DNA from: Stutzerimonas stutzeri
GTDB lineage: Bacteria > Pseudomonadota > Gammaproteobacteria > Pseudomonadales > Pseudomonadaceae
DNA: 64,000 nucleotides
NCBI GenBank assembly: GCA_002387205.1
Contig: DGLA01000012.1
Span: 186,001 to 250,000 of the forward strand
Direction of reading: 5' to 3'
In this document: positions 57,024 through 64,000 of the stretch, in pieces
Layout of the letters: each line of letters begins with the position of its first letter
How positions within the stretch are numbered: position 1 is the first letter of the stretch
Translations under genes and position numbers: made by a program
Notes under the pieces: model-generated
Told to the model about the DNA's origin: nothing
Seen by the model: the letters and a program-made list of their open reading frames with translations, nothing else
Database searches by the model: none

Positions 57024-58241
57024 TCAGCCCTTCCAGCGCTTGAGTACCAGCGTCGCGTTGGTACCGCCAAAGCCGAAGCTGTTGCTCATGACCGTGTCGA
57101 TCTTCGCATCTTCGCGGGTTTCGCGAACGATCGGCATGTCGGCTACTTCCGGATCCAGCTCGTCAATGTTGGCCGAGCCTGCGATGAAGTTACCCTGCAT
57201 CATCAGCATGCAATAGATCGCCTCATGCACGCCGGCAGCACCGAGGGAATGGCCCGACAGGCTCTTGGTCGAGCTGATGGCTGGGATCTTGTCCCCGAAC
57301 ATGTTGCGTACGGCCTTGCACTCGGCAACGTCGCCTACCGGAGTCGAAGTGCCGTGGGTGTTCAGGTAATCGATCTCACCTTCAACCGTGGCCATTGCCT
57401 GTTGCATGCAACGCAGCGCGCCTTCACCGCTTGGCGCAACCATGTCGTAGCCATCGGAGGTAGCGCCATAGCCAACGATTTCCGCGTAGATCTTGGCGCC
57501 GCGCTTGAGCGCATGCTCCAGCTCTTCGACCACGACCATGCCGCCGCCGCCCGCGATGACAAAACCGTCACGCTTGGCGTCATAGGCTCGGGAGGCCTTT
57601 TCCGGCGTCTGGTTGTACTGGCTGGAGAGGGCGCCCATGGCATCGAAAAGGCAGCTCTGGCTCCAATGCTCTTCCTCACCGCCGCCGGCAAAGACAACGT
57701 CCTGCTTGCCCATCTGGATCTGCTCCATCGCGTGCCCGATGCAGTGCGCGCTGGTGGCGCAGGCCGATGCGATGGAATAGTTGATGCCCTTGATACGGAA
57801 AGGCGTGGCCAGGCATGCCGATACCGTGCTGCTCATGGTGCGCGGTACGCGATATGGGCCGATGCGCTTGACACCCTTGTCGCGCAGGATATCGATGGCT
57901 TCCATCTGGTTGATGGTCGAAGCGCCACCGGAACCGGCGATCAGGCCGATCCTTGGGTTGGAGATATCTTCTGCGCTGAGGCCCGAATCTTCGAGGGCCT
58001 GTTGCATGGCCAGGTAGGCATAAGCCGCCGCATCGCCCATGAAACGAAGCACCTTGCGATCGATCAGCTCTTCGAGGTTCAGGTCGACCGAACCCGAGAC
58101 CTGGCTACGCAGGCCCATGTCGGCATAGGCCTGGTTGAAGCGAGTGCCGGGGCGACTGGCCCGCAGGTTGGCGGAAACGGTGTCTTTGTCATTGCCGAGG
58201 CAGGAAACGATACCCAGGCCGGTGATCACGACGCGACGCAT
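57024..58241 (-). CDS. fabB: 3-Oxoacyl-ACP synthase I
   Basis: 405 aa; elongates unsaturated fatty acids in the type II system. Cys-His-His active site: C161 in SIASACATSAHC, His in YLNTHGTSTPVGD and His in KSLSGHSLGAAG. It follows fabA by 11 bases in one operon, the usual fabAB arrangement. Confidence 0.97.
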   Translation of the reverse strand: MRRVVITGLGIVSCLGNDKDTVSANLRASRPGTRFNQAYADMGLRSQVSGSVDLNLEELIDRKVLRFMGDAAAYAYLAMQQALEDSGLSAEDISNPRIGLIAGSGGASTINQMEAIDILRDKGVKRIGPYRVPRTMSSTVSACLATPFRIKGINYSIASACATSAHCIGHAMEQIQMGKQDVVFAGGGEEEHWSQSCLFDAMGALSSQYNQTPEKASRAYDAKRDGFVIAGGGGMVVVEELEHALKRGAKIYAEIVGYGATSDGYDMVAPSGEGALRCMQQAMATVEGEIDYLNTHGTSTPVGDVAECKAVRNMFGDKIPAISSTKSLSGHSLGAAGVHEAIYCMLMMQGNFIAGSANIDELDPEVADMPIVRETREDAKIDTVMSNSFGFGGTNATLVLKRWKG

Positions 58242-58252
58242 GCGGAAGTCCT

Positions 58253-58768
58253 TCAGAAGCTATCGGTAGAGGTAAACAGGCCGACACGCAAACCTTCGGC
58301 ACTGTAGATCTCGCGACCGTCAACACTAACGGTGCCATCGGCAATGCCGAGAATCAGCGAGCGGTTGATGGTGCGCTTGATATGAATGTTATAGGTGACC
58401 TTCTTGGCGGTCGGCAGCACCTGGCCGAAGAACTTCACCTCGCCAGAGCCCAGGGCGCGACCACGGCCCGGATTGCCCTGCCAGCCCAGGTAGAAGCCCA
58501 CCAGCTGCCACATGGCATCGAGACCCAGGCAGCCTGGCATGACCGGGTCGCCTTCGAAATGGCAGGCAAAGAACCAGAGATCAGGGTTGATATCCAGCTC
58601 GGCGACCAGCTCGCCCTTGCCGTACTTTCCGCCCACTTCGCTTATATGAACGATGCGATCGACCATCAGCATGTCTGGCGCGGGCAGTTGCGCATTACCG
58701 GGCCCGAAAAGCTCGCCGCGGCTGCAACGAAGCAGATCTTCCCGAGTAAAGGCCTGTTGTTTGGTCAT
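58253..58768 (-). CDS. fabA: 3-Hydroxydecanoyl-ACP dehydratase/isomerase
   Basis: 171-aa bifunctional enzyme that makes the cis double bond. Active-site H70 and D84 in HFEGDPVMPGCLGLDAMW; family-standard length. First gene of fabAB; a candidate promoter is at 58835-58863. Confidence 0.97.
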   Translation of the reverse strand: MTKQQAFTREDLLRCSRGELFGPGNAQLPAPDMLMVDRIVHISEVGGKYGKGELVAELDINPDLWFFACHFEGDPVMPGCLGLDAMWQLVGFYLGWQGNPGRGRALGSGEVKFFGQVLPTAKKVTYNIHIKRTINRSLILGIADGTVSVDGREIYSAEGLRVGLFTSTDSF

Positions 58769-58834
58769 GCGTATTCCTCAATGGTCCCTTTATGGAGGGC
58801 TTGCTGCTTTCATCCGACCCAAATCGAGAGTCCG

Positions 58835-58863
58835 ATCATAAAAGACTAGTCATAGACTGCCAC
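58835..58863 (-). promoter_or_regulatory. Candidate fabAB promoter
   Basis: On the minus strand GTGGCA (58863-58858), 17 bases, TATGAT (58840-58835). Start near 58828, about 60 bases before fabA. The -35 is weak. No clear FabR/DesT palindrome was seen. The rest of the 387-base gap to gpsA holds a TATAAT at 59112-59117 and no gene. Confidence 0.5.
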
Positions 58864-59111
58864 CTTGCGCCTAAAGTCACAGCCCAAGGACACGGATTAT
58901 GTTCGTTTCGACCCGCCCACGGGAGGACCACGGCAGAAACGGGCCGTTACTTTAACACTCCTGTCGAGAGACAACGACCTTATGGCTCTTTGCCCTGTAT
59001 AGACCATAGGGGAATGCCGGTTTCACAAGGGGATCGTCTGCAGCAGGGCAGGCGCCCGTTAATGACGGTCGCTCCATCGGTCAGCGTGCTGGCTGTGTGA
59101 GGCGCCCTACG

Positions 59112-59117
59112 TATAAT
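59112..59117 (+). promoter_or_regulatory. gpsA -10 hexamer
   Basis: A perfect TATAAT lies 39 bases before the gpsA ATG; the matching -35 (CTGGCT at 59089-59094) is poor, so only the -10 is called. Confidence 0.5.
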
Positions 59118-59155
59118 GCCGGCCAATACCCCAGGTGGCTCAAAACGGAACACCC

Positions 59156-60178
59156 ATGACTGAACAGCAACCCATCGCGGTGCTTGGTGGCGGCAGCTTT
59201 GGTACCGCTATCGCGAATCTGCTGGCCGAGAATGGCCATGACGTGCGCCTATGGATGCGCGACCCGGAGCAGGCAGAGAGCATCCGAACCCTGCGGCAAA
59301 ATCCCCGCTATCTAAAGGGCGTTACCCTGCTTGCGTCGGTAGAGCCGGTCACGGATCTCGCGCGGACCCTGGCGGACTGTGAGTTGATATTCGTGGCGCT
59401 GCCGTCCAGTGCGCTGCGTCAGGCGCTTTCCCCGTTTGCTTCACAGCTGGTCGGAAAAATGCTGGTGAGCACGACCAAGGGCATAGAAGCCCAGGGTTTC
59501 ATGCTGATGAGCCAGATTCTCGAGGAGATCGCTCCGCATGCACGCATAGGCGTTATTTCCGGCCCGAACCTGGCGAGGGAAGTGGCAGAGCACGCCCTGA
59601 CGGCAACTGTCGTGGCGAGTCATGACGAGGTCCTGTGCGAACGTGTGCAGCAGGCGCTGCATGGCCGGACCTTTCGGGTGTATGCCAGTTCGGACCGCTT
59701 TGGCGTGGAACTCGGCGGCGCCTTGAAAAACGTCTACGCGATCATGGCCGGCATGGCAGCAGCGCTGATGATGGGGGAAAACACCCGCAGCATGTTGATT
59801 ACCCGGGCTCTGGCAGAGATGACTCGCTTTGCGGTCAGGCTGGGCGCCAACCCGATGACGTTTCTGGGGCTGGCAGGAGTGGGTGACCTGATCGTGACCT
59901 GCACCTCTCCAAAAAGCCGCAATTTCCAGGTCGGTTACGCGCTTGGCGAAGGGCTGAGCCTCGACGAGGCAGTGTCCCGGTTGGGAGAAGTGGCTGAAGG
60001 GGTCAACACCATCAAGGTGCTCAAGTCCAAGGCCGAAGAACTCCAGGTATATATGCCGCTTGTCGCAGGGCTGCATGCCATCCTGTTCGAGGGGCGTACG
60101 CTCGAACAGGTCATAGCGCTGCTGATGCGCGGCGAGCCGAAGACTGACGTGGACTTCATTTCCACAGATGGTTTCTGA
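59156..60178 (+). CDS. gpsA: Glycerol-3-phosphate dehydrogenase (NAD(P)+)
   Basis: 340 aa from the ATG at 59156 (MTEQQPIAVLGGGSFGTAIA); reduces dihydroxyacetone phosphate to sn-glycerol-3-phosphate for phospholipids. NAD motif LGGGSFGTA at 10-18, catalytic GALKNVYAIMAGM and GVGDLIVTCTSPKSRN. Forms an operon with the next two genes (22-base gap, then ATGA overlap). An in-frame start 21 bases earlier is less likely. Confidence 0.96.
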   Translation: MTEQQPIAVLGGGSFGTAIANLLAENGHDVRLWMRDPEQAESIRTLRQNPRYLKGVTLLASVEPVTDLARTLADCELIFVALPSSALRQALSPFASQLVGKMLVSTTKGIEAQGFMLMSQILEEIAPHARIGVISGPNLAREVAEHALTATVVASHDEVLCERVQQALHGRTFRVYASSDRFGVELGGALKNVYAIMAGMAAALMMGENTRSMLITRALAEMTRFAVRLGANPMTFLGLAGVGDLIVTCTSPKSRNFQVGYALGEGLSLDEAVSRLGEVAEGVNTIKVLKSKAEELQVYMPLVAGLHAILFEGRTLEQVIALLMRGEPKTDVDFISTDGF

Positions 60179-60200
60179 ACAAACGATACCGGAGATATCG

Positions 60201-60539
60201 ATGAGCACGTTACGAAGCGATACCGATCGCGAATCACTGATCCTGCGAGCGGTCTGGATGCTGGTTTTCTTTTTCGTCTGGCAACTGGCCGAGCTGGCCT
60301 TGTTGCTTGTCGTGGTCGGGCAATTGGTCGTCAGCGCCGCCAATGGCAGGCCCCATGAAGGCTTGCAGGGCTTTGGCGACAGCCTTAGTCAGTATGTGGC
60401 GCAAATCGGTCGCTTCGGCACCTTTAATACCGACCGCAAACCCTGGCCCATGTCGGATTGGCCCAAGCCACGCCCGGCAGATCTGGAAACGGCTGCGCCA
60501 GCCAGGCCTGCCGAGCCCAGGCAGGAGAGCCAGGCATGA
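60201..60539 (+). CDS. DUF4389 membrane protein
   Basis: 112 aa with one or two membrane segments (about 17-44, VWMLVFFFVWQLAELALLL) and a Pro-rich tail. ATG at 60201 after GGAGA. DUF4389 family, function unknown. Overlaps sixA by four bases, within the gpsA-DUF4389-sixA operon common in pseudomonads. Confidence 0.8.
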   Translation: MSTLRSDTDRESLILRAVWMLVFFFVWQLAELALLLVVVGQLVVSAANGRPHEGLQGFGDSLSQYVAQIGRFGTFNTDRKPWPMSDWPKPRPADLETAAPARPAEPRQESQA

Positions 60540-60994
60540 AATTATGGTTGCTCCGTCATGGCGAAGCCGAGCCCCGGGCCCGCACCGACGCGGAACGTAA
60601 CTTGACCGAGGCAGGGCGGCTCGAGGTTCGGTCCAGCGCCAGTCATCTCCAGGGACAGCCTCTGGACGCTATCCTGGTCAGCCCTTACCAGCGCGCCCAG
60701 CAGACCGCGGAAATCGTTCGTCAGGTGCTCGGCTTCTCGGGGGTGGTCGAAACCGTGCCCTGGTTGACGCCGGAATCCGATCCGAAGGACGCGATGCTCT
60801 ATCTCGATCGCCGCAGCGAACAGAATCTCTTGCTGGTTACACATCAGCCTTTCGTCGGTGTGTTGGGCGGCTGGTTGGTGAATGGCCATCGCGATACGCC
60901 ATTACCGATGGCCACCGCCAGTCTCGCAGAGCTCGACGGCGAGCACCTGGCAGCGGGGCTGTTGCGTCTCGCAGGGCTATGGCACCCCGGCTAG
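60536..60994 (+). CDS. sixA: Phosphohistidine phosphatase SixA
   Basis: 152-aa histidine-phosphatase fold; catalytic RHG (R7-H8-G9) in LWLLRHGEAE and second His in THQPFVG. Dephosphorylates phosphohistidine in proteins such as phosphotransfer or nitrogen-PTS components. Overlaps the previous gene as ATGA, with AGGAGAG upstream. Confidence 0.92.
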   Translation: MKLWLLRHGEAEPRARTDAERNLTEAGRLEVRSSASHLQGQPLDAILVSPYQRAQQTAEIVRQVLGFSGVVETVPWLTPESDPKDAMLYLDRRSEQNLLLVTHQPFVGVLGGWLVNGHRDTPLPMATASLAELDGEHLAAGLLRLAGLWHPG

Positions 60995-61043
60995 GCGCCG
61001 CATGGTCCGAGTTGGATCACAACAATAAGAATGGGAGTGTCCT

Positions 61044-61487
61044 TTGACTATCTGGCATCGACGACCTGAGCTTGAACAACTGAACGCCAGCCGCGCCAAT
61101 ACCATCGTCGAACTGCTCGACATCCGTTTCGAAGCGGTAGACGACGACTCCCTCACGGCTAGCATGGTGGTCGATTCGCGTACCCATCAGCCCTACGGCT
61201 TGCTGCATGGCGGCGCGTCCGTGGTGTTGGCCGAGACTGTGGGCTCAATGGCGAGTTACCACTGCATCGATTCGAGCCGTTTCTACTGCGTTGGGCTGGA
61301 GGTGAACGCCAACCACCTGCGTGCGCTGCGAAGCGGGCGGGTTACGGCACAGTGCCGGCCCGTACACCTCGGACGTTCCAGCCATGTGTGGGACATCCGC
61401 CTGAGCGGCGACGATGGCAAGGTGAGTTGCATCTCCCGGCTCACGGTGGCGGTTGTACCCATCAGCCAGAACAGCCCTGGGGCCTGA
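61044..61487 (+). CDS. Hotdog-fold thioesterase (MenI/YdiI-like)
   Basis: 147 aa with LLHGGASVVLAETVGSMAS, the HGG plus glutamate motif of YdiI/MenI-type acyl-CoA hydrolases. TTG start at 61044 with GGGAG six bases upstream. Substrate not determinable. Co-directional with the two hydrolases that follow. Confidence 0.85.
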   Translation: MTIWHRRPELEQLNASRANTIVELLDIRFEAVDDDSLTASMVVDSRTHQPYGLLHGGASVVLAETVGSMASYHCIDSSRFYCVGLEVNANHLRALRSGRVTAQCRPVHLGRSSHVWDIRLSGDDGKVSCISRLTVAVVPISQNSPGA

Positions 61488-61574
61488 AACCGGCGGCCCT
61501 GGCGTGTTGTTTGGCAGGACTGCCTTCGGATATGCCGCTGTGGCCGATTGCCGCAAAGGGAAGGGGGCCAGACA

Positions 61575-62411
61575 ATGGTGGCCCTTCCCAGTCGCATCGA
61601 ACTCATGACGCAGCGCATTTTTTTCGCCCATGCCAACGGCTTCCCCTCGGGAACCTATCGCAAGCTGTTCAGCGCCCTGGCGCCGGATTACAGCGTGACG
61701 CACCTTGAACAGCATGGTCATGACCCGCGCTTTCCGGTGGACGACAACTGGCAGAATCTGGTGCAGGAGCTGCTCGAACAACTCCAGGCCCTGCGGGAGC
61801 CTGTCTGGGGAGTAGGGCATTCTCTGGGCGGAATCCTGCACTATCACGCCGCCTTGCAACGGCCCGAGCTGTACCGTGGGGTGGTCATGCTCGATTCGCC
61901 GATGCCCACCTGGTTCGACCAGACGGTTATCTGGGCCGCGAAACGCTTTGGCTTCATCGACCGGCTGACGCCTGCAGGCCGAACCCTTGGCCGGCGCGAA
62001 GCGTTCGACAGCATCGAGGATGCGCGCCGGTATTTCGCAAGCAAGTCCTTGTTCAAGGCATTCGACCCGGACTGCCTGGACGCTTATATCGAGCATGGCC
62101 TGCAGCCCAGCGAAAACGGGGTCCGCCTGCGCTTTGACCCCGACACCGAAATCCGTATCTACCGCAGCGTGCCTCACGTGACGCCAGGCTGGCCTCACGC
62201 GCTGAAGATCCCGCTGGCGGTGGTGCGTGGCCGTCAGAGCCGTGTGGTCATGCCGCATCATGCCTATCTGCTGCGGCTGGTCGCGCATGGCGAAGCACAT
62301 ACCCTCTCCGGCGGGCATATGTTTCCGCTGGAGCACCCAGGTGAGACCGCGCTGTTGCTGCGGCAATTGTTCAGTCGCTGGAGCGGGCTGAATCAAAGAG
62401 GTGCTGCATGA
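61575..62411 (+). CDS. Alpha/beta-fold hydrolase
   Basis: 278 aa from ATG 61575 (purine-rich AAGGGGG upstream); a later ATG at 61605 is also plausible. Motifs: FAHANGFPSGTY oxyanion region, nucleophile GHSLGG, C-terminal GGHMFPLEHP. Substrate unknown. Its stop overlaps the next hydrolase start as ATGA. Confidence 0.85.
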   Translation: MVALPSRIELMTQRIFFAHANGFPSGTYRKLFSALAPDYSVTHLEQHGHDPRFPVDDNWQNLVQELLEQLQALREPVWGVGHSLGGILHYHAALQRPELYRGVVMLDSPMPTWFDQTVIWAAKRFGFIDRLTPAGRTLGRREAFDSIEDARRYFASKSLFKAFDPDCLDAYIEHGLQPSENGVRLRFDPDTEIRIYRSVPHVTPGWPHALKIPLAVVRGRQSRVVMPHHAYLLRLVAHGEAHTLSGGHMFPLEHPGETALLLRQLFSRWSGLNQRGAA

Positions 62412-63265
62412 CGATCGCGTTCGAAGAGATTCGCCTGAGCCTGCCGCATATCGAAGTTGCGGCACACCTGTACGGCCCGGAAGATGGGCAGCCGGTGATC
62501 GCTCTGCACGGCTGGCTGGACAACGCGGCCACGTTCAGCCGCCTGGCGCCGTTGCTCGAAGGGCTGCGTATCGTTGCGCTGGATCTGCCAGGCCATGGCC
62601 ATTCGGATCATCGTCCGGTCGGAGCCCCCTATAACATCTGGGACTATGCCCATGACGTGCTGCAGGTTGCCGAGCAGTTCGGCTGGCAGCGTTTTTCACT
62701 GCTCGGGCACTCCATGGGCGCCATCGTCTCGGTGTTGCTGGCCGGCGCGATGCCTGACCGAGTCGGACGACTGGCCCTGATCGACGGGGTGATTCCCTTC
62801 ACCGGCGAAGCGGAAACCGCCCCGCAAAAGCTCGGTGAATCCTTGCAGGCGCTGCTTGAGGTAGATGCCAAGCGAAAGCCGGTCTACAAGACATTCGAGC
62901 AGGCTGTTGCCGCTCGAATGAAGGGCGTTGGTGCAGTCAGTCATGACGCCGCCGAGCGACTCGCCCAACGTGGCCTCATGCCGGTTCCGGGTGGTTTCAC
63001 CTGGCGTACCGATGCCCGTCTGATGTTGCCATCACCGATGCGGTTGAGCCGTGCACATGCCCTGGCGTTCGTTGACCGGGTAGCGTGCCCGACGAGCCTG
63101 ATCCTGGCAGAGCAGGGCCTGATGACCGAACCTGCCATGTTGCAGCTCGCCGAAGGCCTGCCCTTCGCGTTGCACCGGCTTGCCGGTGGCCATCACCTGC
63201 ATCTGGACGATGAAACCGGTGCCAGGGCCGTGGCAGCTGTCTTCAATCCGTTCTTTTCCAGCTGA
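62408..63265 (+). CDS. Alpha/beta-fold hydrolase
   Basis: 285 aa; HGWLDNAATF oxyanion motif, nucleophile GHSMGA (serine near 100), C-terminal GGHHLHLD. Starts within the previous gene's stop (ATGA), so the two are translationally coupled and may act on related substrates. Confidence 0.87.
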   Translation: MTIAFEEIRLSLPHIEVAAHLYGPEDGQPVIALHGWLDNAATFSRLAPLLEGLRIVALDLPGHGHSDHRPVGAPYNIWDYAHDVLQVAEQFGWQRFSLLGHSMGAIVSVLLAGAMPDRVGRLALIDGVIPFTGEAETAPQKLGESLQALLEVDAKRKPVYKTFEQAVAARMKGVGAVSHDAAERLAQRGLMPVPGGFTWRTDARLMLPSPMRLSRAHALAFVDRVACPTSLILAEQGLMTEPAMLQLAEGLPFALHRLAGGHHLHLDDETGARAVAAVFNPFFSS

Positions 63266-63466
63266 AGGGCGCTGGGCGTTTCGCAAGAATCTGTCGCAAA
63301 CCCTTGCTTGACTTGCATTTGCCAAGTGGTGAGGCTGGGCGCTTGCTCCAGCAGGGAACCTTGAGATGATCGATAAGTACAGCGCAGCAAGGTCGAGCGA
63401 TCTGCCTCCGGGTAAAGCCGATAGTGGCGCTTTCCGGTGCCAGCTGAAGGCGATGGTGACCCGGTG

Positions 63467-64000
63467 ATGGGCCGTATTGCGGTTATCTTGGGCGTCGCCC
63501 TTGGACTGACGGCGGGCCTGGCCCAGGCTGCAGACGTACCGGGCAGCCAGGATTTCGATGCGTTGCCGCGCTATCCGCAGGCGCAGATCGTCGCGTTCAA
63601 GGATCGAGCGGTGCTCGAGCGGACCTATCCACTCGACTCGATTCGGCGCATCAGCGGGCGTTTGCGGATGAGTGACCAGGTCAGCGCAGCCGGACAGCTC
63701 ACCGCCATTACCTATCAGCTTCCCAGCGTGCATTCCGGGATAGAAGCATTCGAACGGGCACGCAGCCAGTTGCTGGAAGAGGGTGCCGAGCTGTTGTTCT
63801 GGTGCGAAGGTCGTGATTGCGGTTCAAGCAGCCTCTGGGCAAACGAGATTTTCGAAGTGTCGTCACTTTATGGCCCCGAGGCTCGGCAGGCCTATCTGCT
63901 GGCACGCCTGCCGGGCGAGTCGGACCGGCTCATCGCCCTCTATGGCATCACCAGGGGTAACGGCAGACCTTATCTTCAGGTTGAGCAATTCACACCGGAC
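63467..64000 (+). CDS. DUF4892 domain protein, N-terminal part (cut by window edge)
   Basis: 178 codons run open to the window end from ATG 63467 (a GTG at 63464 is adjacent). N-terminal signal peptide (VILGVALGLTAGLAQA), then the family hallmark WCEGRDCGSSSLWANEIF. Exported protein of unknown function; the C-terminal half is outside the window. Confidence 0.8.
   Translation, partial: MGRIAVILGVALGLTAGLAQAADVPGSQDFDALPRYPQAQIVAFKDRAVLERTYPLDSIRRISGRLRMSDQVSAAGQLTAITYQLPSVHSGIEAFERARSQLLEEGAELLFWCEGRDCGSSSLWANEIFEVSSLYGPEARQAYLLARLPGESDRLIALYGITRGNGRPYLQVEQFTPD

Overview
The window is a GC-rich, gene-dense stretch of gammaproteobacterial core chromosome. Gene order and protein sequences point to Pseudomonas sensu lato. 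Two tandem cbb3 oxidase operons beside acnA, the absence of ccoQ from one of them, and P. stutzeri-like intergenic repeats favour the P. stutzeri (Stutzerimonas) group; that last step is inference. I see no CRISPR array, prophage, transposase, rRNA or tRNA.

Layout. (1) 1-16.9 kb, respiratory block: the first 10 codons of ccoG, operon ccoNOQP (1-3.3 kb), operon ccoNOP without ccoQ (3.7-6.75 kb) behind an ANR/FNR-type box, an alpha/beta hydrolase, acnA, rlmM, tusA, then a caa3-type oxidase operon (subunit II with a cytochrome c tail, a fused subunit I+III, a small unknown membrane protein) with a DUF2231 and a CopD-like membrane protein. (2) 17-26.6 kb: a voltage-gated-type K+ channel, moaA, smc, zipA and ligA, with short repeats between genes. 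(3) 26.6-31.7 kb: a flagellar filament cassette fliC-flaG-fliD-fliS with a textbook sigma-28 promoter, of visibly lower GC, bounded by a REP-like element on the left and a 217-bp tandem repeat on the right. (4) 31.7-45.9 kb: ppnP, a YkgJ-type protein, then the TCA supercluster: gltA reads leftward and sdhCDAB-sucAB-lpd-sucCD reads rightward from a shared control region. (5) 46-56.9 kb: brnQ, DUF599, two overlapping PaaI-type thioesterases, an unknown 414-aa membrane-anchored protein, htpG with a near-consensus heat-shock promoter, an exported amidohydrolase, a chemoreceptor with a sigma-28 promoter, and sstT. (6) 57-64 kb: fabAB (leftward), then gpsA-DUF4389-sixA, a thioesterase, two alpha/beta hydrolases and a truncated DUF4892 gene.

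Together the genes cover aerobic and micro-aerobic electron transport, the citrate synthase to succinate section of the TCA cycle, unsaturated fatty-acid synthesis, chromosome and division functions (SMC, ZipA, LigA) and motility. Control elements readable from sequence are an ANR box (cbb3), sigma-28 promoters (fliC and the chemoreceptor), a sigma-32 promoter (htpG), sigma-70 promoters for gltA, sdh and fabA with a CRP/Vfr-like half-palindrome in the gltA promoter, and many hairpin terminators. No clearly undescribed multi-gene system is evident. The least explained items are the 217-bp tandem repeat next to the flagellin cassette, the missing ccoQ replaced by hairpins, the near-identical ccoO copies, and the unknown proteins at 12072-12431, 49262-50506 and 52698-53720.
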